From Roseomonas sp. (GTDB taxonomy: Bacteria; Pseudomonadota; Alphaproteobacteria; Acetobacterales; Acetobacteraceae): a DNA stretch of 64,000 nt. Within the stretch, counting starts at the first letter, position 1. Every line of letters starts with the position of its first letter. Below, in pieces: positions 63,130-64,000 of the stretch. The notes under the pieces are model-generated. The model made no database searches. It saw nothing but the letters and a program-made list of their open reading frames with translations, and was not told the DNA's origin. The position numbers and the translations under genes are program-made. The stretch spans positions 62,001 through 126,000 of the forward strand of contig JADCFP010000048.1 in assembly GCA_020249465.1 (NCBI GenBank), in the 5' to 3' direction.

Positions 63130-64000
63130 CCCGTCCCCTTGCAATTGCCGTTGCCGGCCTTGGAACGGTTGGCGCCGGCGTGGTGAAGTTGCTGCGCGCC
63201 AATGCCGATATCATTGCGGCGCGCGCAGGTAGGCCCATTGCCATCACCGCCGTTTCCGCGCGCGAACGCAACCGGGATCGCGGCATCAGCCTTTCGGGGT
63301 TGCGCTGGTATGAAGACCCCGTCGCACTTGCTGCCGATCCGCAAGTGGATGTGGTGGTGGAATGCATCGGCGGTTCGGAAGGCCCGGCGCGTGCCCTGGT
63401 GCAGGCAGCAATTGCTGCGGGCAAGCATGTGGTGACAGCGAATAAGGCTTTGCTTGCTGTGCATGGCGCTGCCTTGGCGCAAGCGTCCGAAGCACGCGGC
63501 GTGGCGCTGGCTTTCGAAGCGGCAGTGGCCGGCGGCATTCCCGCCATCAAGGCGTTGCGCGAAGGCCTGGCGGCCAATCGCATCCAGCGCGTGGCCGGTA
63601 TTCTGAACGGCACCTGCAATTACATCCTGACCGTGATGCGCGAACAAAAGCGCGAATTCGCCGAAGTGCTGGCCGAGGCGCAGAAGCTTGGCTATGCCGA
63701 AGCCGATCCATCCTTCGATATTGATGGCATTGATGCCGCGCATAAATTGGCGATCCTGGCCGCTTTGGCGTTTGGCAGGCCGGTGGATTTCGGCGCGGTG
63801 CATGTGGAAGGCATTCGCGAAGTCTCCGCACTTGATATCGCGCTTGCCGAAGAACTTGGTTATCGCATCAAGCTGCTTGGCATTGCGCGGCGCGAAGAAG
63901 GGGGCATTTCAACCCGCGTGCATCCTTGCATGGTGCCGATCTCTGCCCCCATTGCGCGGGTGGATGGCGTCTTCAATGCCGTGGTGGCCGAAGGTGATTT
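63126..64000 (+). CDS. hom: Homoserine dehydrogenase (5' part)
   Basis: An open frame of at least 291 residues running off the window. The NAD(P) fold is IAVAGLGTVGAGVVKLL, and the catalytic domain shows VTANKALLA, VAGGIPAIKALREGL, ILNGTCNYILT and GYAEADPSFDIDGIDAAHK. It reduces aspartate semialdehyde to homoserine. A C-terminal ACT domain is expected beyond the end but not visible. The ATG overlaps the aminotransferase stop. Confidence 0.95.
   Translation, partial: MTRPLAIAVAGLGTVGAGVVKLLRANADIIAARAGRPIAITAVSARERNRDRGISLSGLRWYEDPVALAADPQVDVVVECIGGSEGPARALVQAAIAAGKHVVTANKALLAVHGAALAQASEARGVALAFEAAVAGGIPAIKALREGLAANRIQRVAGILNGTCNYILTVMREQKREFAEVLAEAQKLGYAEADPSFDIDGIDAAHKLAILAALAFGRPVDFGAVHVEGIREVSALDIALAEELGYRIKLLGIARREEGGISTRVHPCMVPISAPIARVDGVFNAVVAEGD

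Noticed and set aside
62736-63803. 355-codon antisense frame over the aminotransferase/hom junction
   Set aside because: Both plus-strand genes are clear; the antisense protein is compositional noise.
1-64000. Prophage, insertion sequence, integrase, CRISPR array or tRNA-linked island
   Set aside because: No transposase, integrase, phage structural gene, regularly spaced repeat array or tRNA cloverleaf was found by reading the window.

Overview
The window is high-GC chromosomal DNA from an alphaproteobacterium, most likely an Acetobacteraceae/Roseomonas-type member of the Rhodospirillales. This rests on gene content and order: rpmH-rnpA-yidD-yidC-engB, then rpoZ-rsh-acpS-lepB-rnc-era-recO-parC, an Fe-S bacterial photolyase operon, an orphan TctC-type binding protein, a class I PHA synthase and an EipB-like envelope protein. 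Assignment below the class level is inference. No tRNA, rRNA, CRISPR array, insertion sequence or prophage was found. About 60 genes are packed tightly, and many neighbours share ATGA or TGATG stop-start overlaps that suggest translational coupling.

Layout. 1-7.9 kb is an accessory catabolic block: amidase, PEP-mutase/isocitrate-lyase-type enzyme, amidohydrolases, an MFS carrier and a GMC oxidoreductase. 8.0-11.4 kb is the ribosome/RNase P/membrane-insertion operon behind a readable promoter. 11.4-16.1 kb is a complete BMP-type (nucleoside-like) ABC importer ending in a 16-bp bidirectional terminator shared with parC. 16.1-25.7 kb is a minus-strand housekeeping run from folK to parC. 25.7-37.1 kb holds an NYN nuclease, a family-5 uracil-DNA glycosylase, two LPS-type glycosyltransferases, thrS, infC (apparently starting at AUA), an HMW1C/SPINDLY-like glycosyltransferase, a CPD photolyase and a phosphoesterase. 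37.1-44.4 kb is a minus-strand accessory region with secreted hydrolases, a creatininase/TctC pair and the Fe-S photolyase operon. 44.5-52.2 kb holds SixA-CHAD, a nuclease-fold protein without its catalytic acids, gltA, rnd and aspS. 52.2-64 kb holds eipB, a TPP riboswitch in front of an orphan family-5 solute-binding protein, a deoxy-sugar-acid degradation cluster, phaC, a lipoprotein, an aminotransferase and the start of hom.

The most noteworthy signal is the TPP riboswitch at about 54783-54874 (minus strand). It has a readable translational switch and sits before a peptide/nickel-class binding protein with no transporter partners nearby, which suggests an unassigned thiamine or thiamine-precursor uptake component. 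Other points worth checking are the AUA start of infC, an SDR whose catalytic Tyr is Ile inside the Fe-S photolyase operon, a catalytically incomplete nuclease fold, a codon-use shift over the GAD domain of aspS, and a dispersed intergenic palindrome present in two orientations.
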